In this document: one piece after another, positions 17,883 through 26,238 of the stretch
How positions within the stretch are numbered: the stretch's first letter is position 1
Layout of the letters: every line of letters begins with the position of its first letter
Origin: B30-G6 sp964633115
GTDB taxonomy: Bacteria; Desulfobacterota; Desulfobacteria; Desulfobacterales; B30-G6
DNA length: 64,000 nucleotides
Assembly: GCA_964633115.1 (NCBI GenBank)
Contig: CAZWEO010000003.1
Span: 50,390 to 114,389, forward strand
Direction: 5' to 3'
Program-made: the position numbers and the translations under genes
The notes under the pieces: model-generated
Told to the model about the DNA's origin: nothing
Database searches by the model: none
The model's input: the letters and a program-made list of their open reading frames with translations, nothing else

Positions 17883-18776
17883 ATGGAACAGGAAGAAAAA
17901 CAAGAAATCCAAGACCAAGACACTAAGGTAGAGGATAGCAGCGCAGACAATCCGTCCGGTGACGATGATTCTGCCGCTGCCAAACCAGAAGATAAAGACC
18001 CTAGCGACAGATCGCCGGATGACAATGACTTGTCAGGCACTGAAATTAGCAGTGAGAATATCAGTGGCAGTGAGATTGAAAAAGAGGATCCAAGCGCCAG
18101 CGAGCTTGATGATGACGATCTAACTGGTAGCGAGCTTGATGATGATGATCTAACCGGCGACGAGCTCAATGATGATGATCTAACCGGCAATGCGCTTGAT
18201 GAAAATGATGACACCGGAAACATTACTAGCGCGGATGCGCAAGTTAACCAACAGCCGGATGATCAAAGCAAGGGTGAATCCGGCCAAGACAAGACCGCTG
18301 TTGAATCGGCCTCATCGGAAGAATTAGAAGCACCGCGAGCGAAGCCCTTAAAAAAGATAATTTTGGCGGCTGCGGTTGTTATCCTACTGAGCATTGCCGG
18401 TGTAATTGCCTACGTGCTTTGGCCGACGTCACCTGACGTTGAGTTGGAGACCGCCGCCGTGCAAGCACCTGAGAAGGAGGAAATCGTACCGATCAGTATG
18501 GACTCCTTCTTGATTCCATTTAGCCACGGAAAATTCAGTTATATTTCCTTAAATGTATCCATCGAGATTCCAACCGGCCGCTTACGAAATGAAATCATTT
18601 CAGAAAAAGATCAAATTCGCGGCCAAATTTATGAGTTATTATTGAAGTATGTTAGGGACTTGGCTAGCACGCCAGTTCCCAATGATATCAAAACAATCAT
18701 TTCCAAAAGCGTCAACAGGTCGTTATCCAATGGCAGTGTTCGTGAGTTATACTTAACCCAATTTATCGTGATTTGA
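17883..18776 (+). CDS. FliL-family protein with long acidic repeat N-terminus
   Basis: The first about 155 residues are highly acidic and low-complexity. They include four near-perfect copies of a 10-residue unit (SELDDDDLTG, residues roughly 73-113). A single membrane helix follows (about residues 160-180, IILAAAVVILLSIAGVIAYV), then a periplasmic FliL-like domain (PISMDSFLIPFSHGKFSYIS, LRNEIISEKDQIR, ending REL YLTQFIVI). 297 residues, against 173 for the FliL at 7976. It begins 4 nt after fliA. It is probably a second FliL paralogue that contacts the stator or basal body; the role of the acidic cytoplasmic tail is unknown. Confidence 0.75.
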   Translation: MEQEEKQEIQDQDTKVEDSSADNPSGDDDSAAAKPEDKDPSDRSPDDNDLSGTEISSENISGSEIEKEDPSASELDDDDLTGSELDDDDLTGDELNDDDLTGNALDENDDTGNITSADAQVNQQPDDQSKGESGQDKTAVESASSEELEAPRAKPLKKIILAAAVVILLSIAGVIAYVLWPTSPDVELETAAVQAPEKEEIVPISMDSFLIPFSHGKFSYISLNVSIEIPTGRLRNEIISEKDQIRGQIYELLLKYVRDLASTPVPNDIKTIISKSVNRSLSNGSVRELYLTQFIVI

Positions 18777-18818
18777 GATGATGGGGCCATATGACCTGCG
18801 TCTGGAGTGCGGATTCAA

Positions 18819-19127
18819 ATGGCGAGTGACAGCAACGTAAATAGCATAATAAGCCAGGGAATTGCAGTTAAACAGATATACAATCCCAAGAAGCAAAACC
18901 TTGAAGTACAGCAGCATTTCAACACCCAGCATACGGATGATAAAAAAGCCAAAGACAAGTCCAAGATTAAGCAAGCCAAGAATGAAAACCGCGTTGAAAT
19001 TAAAGCGGATGACCATAAAAAGGATCACCGGCAAAGGAAGAAAAAACGCAAACGCAAGAAGGGCAAACGCGCGTCACGATCGCATGACCTGACTCCGGAA
19101 GGGAACTTCATAGACATCAAGGTGTGA
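18819..19127 (+). CDS. Small, very basic hypothetical protein in flagellar operon
   Basis: 102 residues. The N-terminal half is neutral (MASDSNVNSIISQGIAVKQI). The second half is extremely Lys/Arg-rich (KKDHRQRKKKRKRKKGKR). It is presumably cytoplasmic and could bind nucleic acid or the acidic tail of its neighbour (speculation). The start is ATG 18819, with GGAG 11 nt upstream; GTG 18807 is an alternative. The next gene starts 2 nt after its stop. No family was recognised with confidence. Confidence 0.65.
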   Translation: MASDSNVNSIISQGIAVKQIYNPKKQNLEVQQHFNTQHTDDKKAKDKSKIKQAKNENRVEIKADDHKKDHRQRKKKRKRKKGKRASRSHDLTPEGNFIDIKV

Positions 19128-19129
19128 TT

Positions 19130-19654
19130 ATGCAGATTATTGAAACCAACCACCTCATAAGCATTTTAATCGCCATTGACATGGTATTTTTTGTTTTCCT
19201 GATTTTATTCTTTAAGCGACTCACCCATATTAAAAAAAATACACTGCTTATGGACGAGATTGACACATTTGAGGCGCTGATACGTGATTCTGGTGAGACT
19301 GCCGGCCAGTTTAATCAACAGTTGCAAAACAAAGTTACCTTTATAAAGAAGCTGAATCAGAAACTTGATAAACGGATCAACAGCCTGAAATTGTTATTAA
19401 ATCGATCTAATCTTGTGCTTTCGGAATATTCGAAGCATAGCGAAGATGACCAATCAAGCGAAAAGGATTGCAAGACACGTCGACGGGAAATCTTGAAACT
19501 GGCTAAGGCTGGGCACCAAATTGAAGCTATTGCCAGAAAACTGGCCATTCCACAGGGTGAGGTGATGCTAACCTTAAATATGGTTCGTTCTGATATCACG
19601 AAACCTTTAGACAGTTTTGAGAAGCAGATGGCCAACGAGGTGAATGCAAATTGA
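19130..19654 (+). CDS. Membrane-anchored coiled-coil protein, DUF2802/SwrB-like
   Basis: An N-terminal membrane helix (about residues 10-32, LISILIAIDMVFFVFLILFF), a coiled-coil middle (residues 60-100), and a C-terminal module RREILKLAKAGHQIEAIARK followed by LAIPQGEVMLTLNM. The latter resembles the small helix-turn-helix-like domain of DUF2802/DUF6115 proteins found in flagellar loci, SwrB being a Bacillus example that promotes basal-body maturation. 174 residues. It overlaps the next gene by 4 nt (TTGA). Confidence 0.65.
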   Translation: MQIIETNHLISILIAIDMVFFVFLILFFKRLTHIKKNTLLMDEIDTFEALIRDSGETAGQFNQQLQNKVTFIKKLNQKLDKRINSLKLLLNRSNLVLSEYSKHSEDDQSSEKDCKTRRREILKLAKAGHQIEAIARKLAIPQGEVMLTLNMVRSDITKPLDSFEKQMANEVNAN

Positions 19655-20733
19655 TAGCGAGTGATTTGCAGATCCTGGGGCCGGCGCAATCATCATCAGC
19701 ACCTACTCCGGCCAATAGTCTCATCCCCAGACTCCAACTTAATGAGATCCTGGCGGCTAAAGTTTTGCGATCGTTACCCAGTGGTACTACGTTGCTCTCC
19801 ATCAAGGGGCGGCAGGTACCTGTCAGAACACACGTGCACCTGCAACCCGGCCAATCCGTCACCCTGCAGGTCAAGAGTTTGTCACCGGCAATGATACTTC
19901 AACTTGTTCCGAAAACAGGTGTGAATGTCACGGCTGGCCGTTTTCCAGTCCTCTTGAATGCTTTGGCAGTAAATCCATGGAAAATTACCTTGGAAGCAAT
20001 CCTGCAATCTAATTCTAACAAGCCGACTCTTAACAATCTATTGGCATTAATCCAAGAAACCACCCAGGGCCTGTTCCGAAATCCCGGATCTGATTTGCTA
20101 AACTTGCTCATAAGCAAGAGCGGATTGAGCCTAGAGTCCAAACTTAAAAAGGCTGTCTTGGCGCATAGCTCTAACAAATCTCAACTGGAAAGCCTATTTC
20201 AAAACGATTTAAAGGCATTATTATTAAAGGCCCTTGGCCAGCACAGCCAACCCCAGAGACAACTCAAACAACTGCTGGCCGTCATTGAAAATTTTCAACT
20301 ATTAAATCAGGAAGGTTTGCAACTAGGTGGGCGGGTGTTTCTACCCATCCCCATGCAATTTGGGGATGGTTTTTTCAGCATTGGTCAGCTCCTGATCGAG
20401 CGTGATCAATCGGAGCAACATGCCAGCGGGAACCATTCTGAGGCGGAATCCATATTCACGGCCAAGTTGCAGCTCCAATTATCGCGCCTGGGGACCTTGC
20501 GGGCTGAAATAAAATTGTGTGCTAAACAGGTGAGCGTCAACTTCTTAGTGAGCGAGCCCGAAAGCAAAGACATCATTAACCGCCAGTTGACTACCTTTGT
20601 GCAAGCGCTTACAGAAAAAGGCTTCGTATTCAACGCTGTGGGATGTACAGTTTCAGATTCAGAAACCGATATGGAAGCCCCCATTTCTGAGCTCATGCCA
20701 GCGGAAACTAATATCTTATGTCTAACCGCCTAA
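19651..20733 (+). CDS. FliK-like hook-length control family protein
   Basis: 360 residues. The N-terminal segment has LLSIKGRQVPVRTHVHLQPG and QSVTLQVKSLSPAMILQL, a beta-rich module seen in FliK-like proteins. The C-terminus (residues about 265-345) resembles the Flg_hook fold (LGTLRAEIKLCAKQVSVNFL, then FVQALTEKGFVFNAVGC). It starts with TTG overlapping the upstream stop, with GAGGTG 8 nt before, and overlaps the FlhB-like gene downstream. Next to a partial FlhB, it may be a second FliK/FlhB-type pair (inference). It is not the main FliK, which is at 937-2730. Confidence 0.65.
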   Translation: MIASDLQILGPAQSSSAPTPANSLIPRLQLNEILAAKVLRSLPSGTTLLSIKGRQVPVRTHVHLQPGQSVTLQVKSLSPAMILQLVPKTGVNVTAGRFPVLLNALAVNPWKITLEAILQSNSNKPTLNNLLALIQETTQGLFRNPGSDLLNLLISKSGLSLESKLKKAVLAHSSNKSQLESLFQNDLKALLLKALGQHSQPQRQLKQLLAVIENFQLLNQEGLQLGGRVFLPIPMQFGDGFFSIGQLLIERDQSEQHASGNHSEAESIFTAKLQLQLSRLGTLRAEIKLCAKQVSVNFLVSEPESKDIINRQLTTFVQALTEKGFVFNAVGCTVSDSETDMEAPISELMPAETNILCLTA

Positions 20734-21002
20734 AACCAAAGCAGCAGCATCAAAACAAAGCCGTGGCACTGGCATATCGACCCGAGTCGGATAATGCGCC
20801 CAAAGTTGTTGCCAGTGGCAAGGGAAGTGTTGCCCACCGTATCATCGAACTGGCCAAAGAGCATGGTATTTATATTCATGACGACCCGGATTTGGTTGCG
20901 GTATTGTCCCAGCTCGACGTGAACGATGAGATCCCGACAGATCTTTATATGGTTGTATCAGAACTTTTAGCCTTTGTTTATGGTTTAAACCGGAATAATT
21001 AG
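20718..21002 (+). CDS. Free-standing FlhB C-terminal domain protein (FlhX type)
   Basis: 94 residues, matching only the part of FlhB after the NPTH cleavage site: KAVALAYRPESDNAPKVVAS, GKGSVAHRIIELAKEHGIYI, then DEIPTDLYMVVSELLAFVY. Such FlhX/FhlB proteins can partly replace the released FlhB C-fragment in some bacteria (known for the family). It starts inside the end of the upstream FliK-like gene, so the two are likely coupled. It has no membrane segment and no cleavage motif, as expected. Confidence 0.88.
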   Translation: MSNRLKPKQQHQNKAVALAYRPESDNAPKVVASGKGSVAHRIIELAKEHGIYIHDDPDLVAVLSQLDVNDEIPTDLYMVVSELLAFVYGLNRNN

Positions 21003-21013
21003 CCTTGAGGCGG

Positions 21014-21055
21014 CGCCTCTGTCGGAAAAAATTGTCTGACACGGCGCCAGAGGCG
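21014..21055 (+). other. GC-rich inverted repeat between operons
   Basis: CGCCTCTG (21014-21021) pairs with CAGAGGCG (21048-21055), with further GGCGCC palindromes inside. It lies 12 nt after the flhX-type gene. It may end the long motA operon, though no T-run follows. Confidence 0.5.
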
Positions 21056-21156
21056 GCAGAAATTACCTGTTCGGCCTATGCATGTCCTTGGGAGACAATA
21101 TAAAAATAATTAATAATAACAATAATTTAAGCTTGAATTTCGAAGGCCAATTACCT

Positions 21157-21172
21157 TGGCATTGATCTTGCT
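21157..21172 (+). promoter_or_regulatory. Sigma-54 promoter of the flgF operon
   Basis: TGGCAT-N5-TTGCT, full -24/-12 match, preceded by T. Transcription would start near 21184, 25 nt before the flgF start codon. No clear GTCA-N6-TGAC palindrome was found upstream. Confidence 0.88.
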
Positions 21173-21208
21173 AAGATTATAAAGAAAAAGAAAAAAAGGG
21201 GAGATATT

Positions 21209-21892
21209 TTGATTTCAGGTGTATTTAGACTTTTGGATGGATCGTTGGCCCAACAGCTGCGATTCGAGAATATTTCCAATAATTTGGCCAATATCAATAC
21301 CAATGGCTTCAAGAAAGATACGCTTTCATTTGATAAAGCACTTTCCATGAACAGCCATTCCCGCATTGATTTCAGTTCCGGTCCCATCGTGCATACCGGA
21401 AATAAACTGGATTTAGCCTTGGAAGGAAGTGGTTTTTTTAAAATCCAGACTGCTACGGGAGTTCGCTACACGCGTGATGGGGCATTTACATTGGACAATC
21501 AGGGCGGCCTCGTGACACGCAGCGGGGAGCCAATTCTGGGTGAAAATGGCCCCATCGTAGTAAGTGGGAAAACCATTCGCATTAATCGGGACGGCTTGGT
21601 CGCCGATGATAACGGTCCTGCGGATACACTCGCCATCGTTGATTTTAAACAACCGCATCTGCTTAAAAAGGAAGGCTCTTCCCGCTATGTTTATGCCGGC
21701 GAACAGCGCGAGATATTTAAGGCCGAGAACCCCAACGTACAACAGAGCTATTTGGAAAAATCAAATGTCAATCCATCTGAAGAAATGATCAAGATGATCG
21801 AGGCCTATCGAACTTTTGAATCCGTACAGAAAGCCATCCAGAGTATGGATGAAGTTACGAACAAAATGGTCAATGATCCAGACCTGTTATAG
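21209..21892 (+). CDS. flgF: Flagellar rod protein FlgF
   Basis: Proximal-rod subunit. The axial N-motif is RFENISNNLANINTNGFKKD, the middle has LALEGSGFFKIQTATGVRYT, and the C-terminus has LEKSNVNPSEEMIKMIEAYR. 227 residues. It starts with TTG behind GGGGAG. FlgF rather than FlgG is chosen because a longer, classic FlgG follows. Confidence 0.93.
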   Translation: MISGVFRLLDGSLAQQLRFENISNNLANINTNGFKKDTLSFDKALSMNSHSRIDFSSGPIVHTGNKLDLALEGSGFFKIQTATGVRYTRDGAFTLDNQGGLVTRSGEPILGENGPIVVSGKTIRINRDGLVADDNGPADTLAIVDFKQPHLLKKEGSSRYVYAGEQREIFKAENPNVQQSYLEKSNVNPSEEMIKMIEAYRTFESVQKAIQSMDEVTNKMVNDPDLL

Positions 21893-21909
21893 TATATGAG
21901 GAGGAAATT

Positions 21910-22692
21910 ATGTTAAGAGGATTATGGTCAGCAGCATCAGGCATGGGCGCTCAAAAGATGACCATCGATGTCATCGCCAACAATCTAGCCAATGTTAACA
22001 CGGCCGGCTTTAAAAAGAGCCGTACCGATTTTCAGGATTTGATGTATCAGACAACCAGCCAGGCCGGTGCGGAAACTGCTTCGGGTGACCAAGTTCCCAC
22101 CGGTATTCAAATCGGTATGGGAACCATGCCCATTGGTGTCCAGAAGATGTTCATGCAAGGTGATTTCAAGGGCACTCAGAATCAGCTGGATCTTGCCATT
22201 GAGGGTAATGGATTTTTCAAGGTCCTTAGTAATGATGAAGAAGTTTACACCCGCGCCGGTAATTTTAAGCTGGATTCCGATGGCAATATCTGCACGCCCA
22301 ATGGCGAGAAGCTTCAACCGGCTCTATCGCTTCCAACCGACGCCGTTACCATTAGCATCGATAAGACTGGTTCCGTGACTTCGTTTGACCACACAGGCCA
22401 GGGAAATAATGTCGGCAATATTGAAATCTATGCATTTTCGAATCCAGCCGGTTTGTATAGCATGGGACATAACCTATATAAACCCACGGATGCTTCGGGA
22501 GAGGCGGTTGCCGGAGCACCCGGCTCCAATGGCATGGGCACCATCGCCCAGGGTTACCTGGAAATGTCCAATGTCGATGTGGTGGAAGAAATGGTTTCCA
22601 TGATTATGGCCCAGCGGGCATATGAAATAACTAGCAAAGCCATTCAAACGGCTGACAACATGCTGCAAATTGCCAATAATATTAAAAGGTAG
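21910..22692 (+). CDS. flgG: Flagellar distal rod protein FlgG
   Basis: Forms the distal rod crossing the P and L rings. 260 residues, start MLRGLWSAASGMGAQKM, then NNLANVNTAGFKKSRTDFQD and LDLAIEGNGFFKVL. The C-terminus has LEMSNVDVVEEMVSMIMAQR and AYEITSKAIQTAD. GAGGAGG precedes the ATG. It is 17 nt after flgF. Confidence 0.97.
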   Translation: MLRGLWSAASGMGAQKMTIDVIANNLANVNTAGFKKSRTDFQDLMYQTTSQAGAETASGDQVPTGIQIGMGTMPIGVQKMFMQGDFKGTQNQLDLAIEGNGFFKVLSNDEEVYTRAGNFKLDSDGNICTPNGEKLQPALSLPTDAVTISIDKTGSVTSFDHTGQGNNVGNIEIYAFSNPAGLYSMGHNLYKPTDASGEAVAGAPGSNGMGTIAQGYLEMSNVDVVEEMVSMIMAQRAYEITSKAIQTADNMLQIANNIKR

Positions 22693-22696
22693 CGTC

Positions 22697-23476
22697 ATGC
22701 GATTGCTTGGATATGTATTCCTAATAACGACGTTTTTTTGTTCAGGACTTCCAATTGTCCAGGCAGTCGCCGGCCAAGACATGGCAGCCTTGGATTCTGG
22801 CCGACAGCCATTATCGGTTCAAAATCAGGCGTCCGAACAAATTATTCCGGACTCAAAATATCGCGCATTATTAATGGCCTACATTTGTGACAGCATGGGC
22901 AAAAGCACGGCCGATATTGCGGTTTTGCGCTTGAAAATAATGGGCAATCGGCGGATTGCCGCTGGAGATGTAGACTTTCAGATTTTTCAAAAAAGTAAAG
23001 GTGTTCCCAAGGGCTACGTGCGCGTGACTGTCATTGTAAGTGTGGATGCCATGGATGCCATGGAAGTAAACCTAGCGGCATGGGTCGATGTCTTCGGTTC
23101 GGTGGTCTGCGCCGTTCGCAAGTTGAATAAAGGCGAGACCGTGGGCATAGCGGACGTATACCTGGCACGCAAAAACATGGCACGTATGCCAGCCAATGTC
23201 ATCACGGACAAATCCAAGGCGATTGGCCTGACTGTCAAAAATTCCCTCAATGCCAATACCAGCCTCAGGGAATATATGCTGATCCGCAAACCGACTGTGG
23301 AGCGGGGCGAATTGGTTACCATTCTGGCCCAGCTGGGTGGTCTAAAAGTGACGACACCTGGTAAGACCTTAGAGCGCGGTTTCGAAGGTGATCTGATTCG
23401 GGTTCAAAACACCATGACAAAAAAAAAGATTTATGCACGCATCGTTAACGCTTCAACGGTAGAAGTCGATTTTTAA
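22697..23476 (+). CDS. flgA: Flagellar P-ring chaperone FlgA
   Basis: Periplasmic chaperone that helps FlgI form the P ring. A signal peptide covers about residues 1-25 (MRLLGYVFLITTFFCSGLPI). The SAF-like C-terminal domain carries VVCAVRKLNKGETVGIADVY, the NTSLREYMLIRKPTVERGE region and GDLIRVQNTMTKKKIYARIV. 259 residues. ATG 22697 is 5 nt after the flgG stop; an in-frame start at 22670 would sit inside flgG and spoil the signal peptide. Confidence 0.93.
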   Translation: MRLLGYVFLITTFFCSGLPIVQAVAGQDMAALDSGRQPLSVQNQASEQIIPDSKYRALLMAYICDSMGKSTADIAVLRLKIMGNRRIAAGDVDFQIFQKSKGVPKGYVRVTVIVSVDAMDAMEVNLAAWVDVFGSVVCAVRKLNKGETVGIADVYLARKNMARMPANVITDKSKAIGLTVKNSLNANTSLREYMLIRKPTVERGELVTILAQLGGLKVTTPGKTLERGFEGDLIRVQNTMTKKKIYARIVNASTVEVDF

Positions 23477-23485
23477 GGACATACC

Positions 23486-24214
23486 ATGCAAAAACGAATT
23501 ACCTTTATCATCATCATGCTGACCATCGCCAGCCAAATGGTGGTTGTCGGTTGTAGCACAACAACCAAGAACAGTCCCATGGTTAAAAAAATTCAAAATG
23601 AACCCATTGTGACGCCACCACTATACACCAGTCCAGTCGTTGCGGAAGGCTCGCTTTGGTCGGATGTCGAGGGTGTGCGGCTCTATACCGATCGCCGGGC
23701 CACAAGAATTGGTGACATAGTCAAGGTCAGCATCGTGGAGGATCCGGAAGCCAATGTGAACGCCAATACGAAAACGAGTCGCAACTCGGGCGTCAACGCC
23801 TCCCAGCTAGAGATACTCGGTTGGATGACCCAACTGGGACGCATGTATCCTGATATCGCTCAAGATGCCGGTACTGACAATCTAATCACGGCCAATTTGG
23901 GAATGAGTTTCGACGGCAAGGGTTCCAGTGACCGCGATGGTCATATCAAGGCCTATGTGCCGGCCGAAGTAAAACAGATCTTTCCCAATGGTAATTTGTT
24001 TATCAGCGGTCAAAGGGAAATTAAGATCAATCTGGAAACCCAGTATGTCAGTGTTTCCGGAGTCATTCGACCGGAAGATATCAATCAATACAATGAAATC
24101 GTTTCTTCATCGATAGCTTCCGCCAAAATAGCTTATTCAGGTTCCGGCCCCATCGCCGATAAGCAGAGACCGGGATGGTTTACGCGGGTGCTTGATTATG
24201 TTTGGCCGTTTTAA
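23486..24214 (+). CDS. flgH: Flagellar L-ring lipoprotein FlgH
   Basis: Outer-membrane ring subunit. A lipoprotein signal peptide ends at a lipobox-like VVVGCSTT (Cys at about residue 23). The body has the FlgH motifs GSLWSDVEGVRLYTDRRATR, IGDIVKVSIVED and NGNLFISGQREIKIN, then VSGVIRPEDI. 242 residues. Its presence shows a Gram-negative envelope. Confidence 0.96.
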   Translation: MQKRITFIIIMLTIASQMVVVGCSTTTKNSPMVKKIQNEPIVTPPLYTSPVVAEGSLWSDVEGVRLYTDRRATRIGDIVKVSIVEDPEANVNANTKTSRNSGVNASQLEILGWMTQLGRMYPDIAQDAGTDNLITANLGMSFDGKGSSDRDGHIKAYVPAEVKQIFPNGNLFISGQREIKINLETQYVSVSGVIRPEDINQYNEIVSSSIASAKIAYSGSGPIADKQRPGWFTRVLDYVWPF

Positions 24215-24227
24215 AGCAATAAGGATT

Positions 24228-25406
24228 ATGAATATGTCTGGCCGATTTATATTTGCATTGGTTATCATAGTAGGGTTGAGTTTGGCTTTGGCACCAGCCG
24301 CTGGGGCTGCCCGTATCAAGGATATTGCCTCAATTCAGGGCATTCGTTCCAACCAATTGTTTGGCTATGGTCTGGTGAGCGGGTTGAATGGCACCGGCGA
24401 TAAGGGCGGCACTGGATTTACCATACAAGGTCTGGCCAATATGCTCGAGAAAATGGGCGTGCATGTCAATGCAGCTGATATCAAGGTGAATAATGTCGCC
24501 GCAGTTATGCTGAGTGCATCCCTACCGCCCTTTGCCCGTATCGGTCAGAGAATTGATGTGACCCTTTCATCCATTGGCGATGCCAAAAGTTTACAAGGCG
24601 GCACCTTGCTTATGGCACCCTTGACCGGTGTGGATGGCAAAATTTACGCCCTGGCTCAAGGAGCCATTGCGGTGGGCGGATATAGCTCCGGCGGCGGTGC
24701 CGGTGGGGGTGTAACCAAAAATCATCCAACTGTGGCCCGAATTAGTGGCGGTGCCAGCGTCGAACGGGAAATACCACTGACGCTGGATCCTAAAAAAGAA
24801 ATGACGATTATATTGACCAATCCTGATTTTAATACCGCCACACGGGTTACCCGAGCAATTGCGGCCCAATTCGGCGAGGGTTTTGTCACCCCCATTGATT
24901 CGGGGACATTGAAGCTGAAAGTGCCCGAATCGTATAAAGACCGTATCGTGGGCATGATTGCCACCATCGGCAACTTGGAGGTTATGCCTGACTCGGTTGC
25001 TAAGGTCATTGTCAACGAGAAGACCGGCACCGTGGTGATTGGAGAAAATGTACGTATATCCAAGGTAGCGGTGGCACATGGCAATCTTAGTATCGAGATC
25101 AAAGAGACTCGCAACGTAAGCCAACCAGCACCCTTTGGCACCACGCAACGAGGTCCAGGTGCCCAAGCGCCCACAGCTTTGGATGGGGTAGTCGTAGCTT
25201 CCGGAGGGGCGACGGTGGTTACTCCCGAAACCGATGTGGATGTGGCCGAAGAGGATAATCAGCTGATGCTCATCCCACACGCCAAAACTGTAGGCGATTT
25301 GGTACGAGCTTTGAATGCCATAGGGGTGACACCCCGGGACTTGATTACAATTTTACAATCCATGAAAGCGGCCGGGGCACTACATGCCCAGCTAGAAATT
25401 ATTTAA
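24228..25406 (+). CDS. flgI: Flagellar P-ring protein FlgI
   Basis: Periplasmic ring subunit. A signal peptide covers about residues 1-27 and ends in APAAGAA. The mature protein starts ARIKDIASIQGIRSNQLFGY and has GLVSGLNGTGDKGGTGFTIQ and GGTLLMAPLTGVDGKIYALA. 392 residues. ATG 24228 follows AAGGA at 3-4 nt and gives a clean signal peptide; the in-frame TTG at 24192 lies inside flgH and is rejected. Confidence 0.96.
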   Translation: MNMSGRFIFALVIIVGLSLALAPAAGAARIKDIASIQGIRSNQLFGYGLVSGLNGTGDKGGTGFTIQGLANMLEKMGVHVNAADIKVNNVAAVMLSASLPPFARIGQRIDVTLSSIGDAKSLQGGTLLMAPLTGVDGKIYALAQGAIAVGGYSSGGGAGGGVTKNHPTVARISGGASVEREIPLTLDPKKEMTIILTNPDFNTATRVTRAIAAQFGEGFVTPIDSGTLKLKVPESYKDRIVGMIATIGNLEVMPDSVAKVIVNEKTGTVVIGENVRISKVAVAHGNLSIEIKETRNVSQPAPFGTTQRGPGAQAPTALDGVVVASGGATVVTPETDVDVAEEDNQLMLIPHAKTVGDLVRALNAIGVTPRDLITILQSMKAAGALHAQLEII

Positions 25407-25415
25407 GAGGAAATC

Positions 25416-25703
25416 ATGCTAGAAGGAATTTCACCCGATACTTTGTCTTCGAATTTAACCGCGGATAAGCAGCCTCAAAAATTAAAACAGGCTTGCGCGG
25501 AATTTGAATCCCTGTTTCTGAATTATCTGTTAAAATCCATGCGCGCCAGTGTACCCGAGGGTGGCTTAATCGATCAGAGTGAAGAGAGTAAGATGTTTAA
25601 AGCCATGCTGGATGAAAAACTGGCCGACGAGATTTCTGCCAGCGGTGGATTAGGTCTGGGACAGGTATTGTATCAACAACTCAAGGATCAAAATAGTTCT
25701 TAA
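25416..25703 (+). CDS. flgJ: Rod-binding protein FlgJ, N-domain only
   Basis: 95 residues covering only the rod-capping domain of FlgJ: KLKQACAEFESLFLNYLLKS, then ESKMFKAMLDEKLADEISAS and GGLGLGQVLYQQL. The peptidoglycan-hydrolase domain of enterobacterial FlgJ is absent, as in many non-enterobacterial species; another enzyme would open the wall. It is 9 nt after flgI. Confidence 0.92.
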   Translation: MLEGISPDTLSSNLTADKQPQKLKQACAEFESLFLNYLLKSMRASVPEGGLIDQSEESKMFKAMLDEKLADEISASGGLGLGQVLYQQLKDQNSS

Positions 25704-25747
25704 GATAATTGTCTTAACCGTCGATAACTAGCGAGAGGAGTACCGGC

Positions 25748-26236
25748 ATGTCCGCAAGCATCGATCAGCAAGCCCTGGAAACGCTTTATCAAAATAAGAT
25801 CATGCTCTACTATGATCTACGCGACTGTCTGAGAAATGAGCAGGCCTATTTAATCCAGCTGGATTTAAATCGCCTGTGGGAAGTTTCGCGACAGAAAGAA
25901 TCGTTGTGTACAAAAATATCCGCCCTAGGCACAGAAGCCATGGCGGTCTTACAGCGCAACGCAGACGAGCCATTCCCCAGGTTAGGCGACCTAATAGCGT
26001 TGCTATCGAGTGAGGCTAAAACCGTTTTTCAAGGGCTCTATTATCGTCTTGCCGAACTACGCAGTGAGGTGGAAGCCCTACGCAAAGAAAATATGCACTA
26101 TGTGAATGACTCACTGCAGTTTATCGATGAAATTATCGCGATCATTTCAGGCGCCGCAGGGCATAGGAATACTTACGACCGCAGGTGTCAGTTAAAAAGA
26201 GGGGCCAACCCCCTGTTACTTCAAAGGGAGGTTTAA
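25748..26236 (+). CDS. flgN: Flagellar export chaperone FlgN
   Basis: FlgN-type chaperone for the hook-junction proteins FlgK and FlgL, encoded just downstream. 162 residues, almost entirely alpha-helical, with the family-like LNRLWEVSRQKESLCTKISA region and coiled-coil segments. Sequence conservation in the family is low, so the call leans on position (flgJ-flgN-flgK-flgL) and helical content. GCGAGAGGAG precedes the ATG. Confidence 0.85.
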   Translation: MSASIDQQALETLYQNKIMLYYDLRDCLRNEQAYLIQLDLNRLWEVSRQKESLCTKISALGTEAMAVLQRNADEPFPRLGDLIALLSSEAKTVFQGLYYRLAELRSEVEALRKENMHYVNDSLQFIDEIIAIISGAAGHRNTYDRRCQLKRGANPLLLQREV

Positions 26237-26238
26237 GC

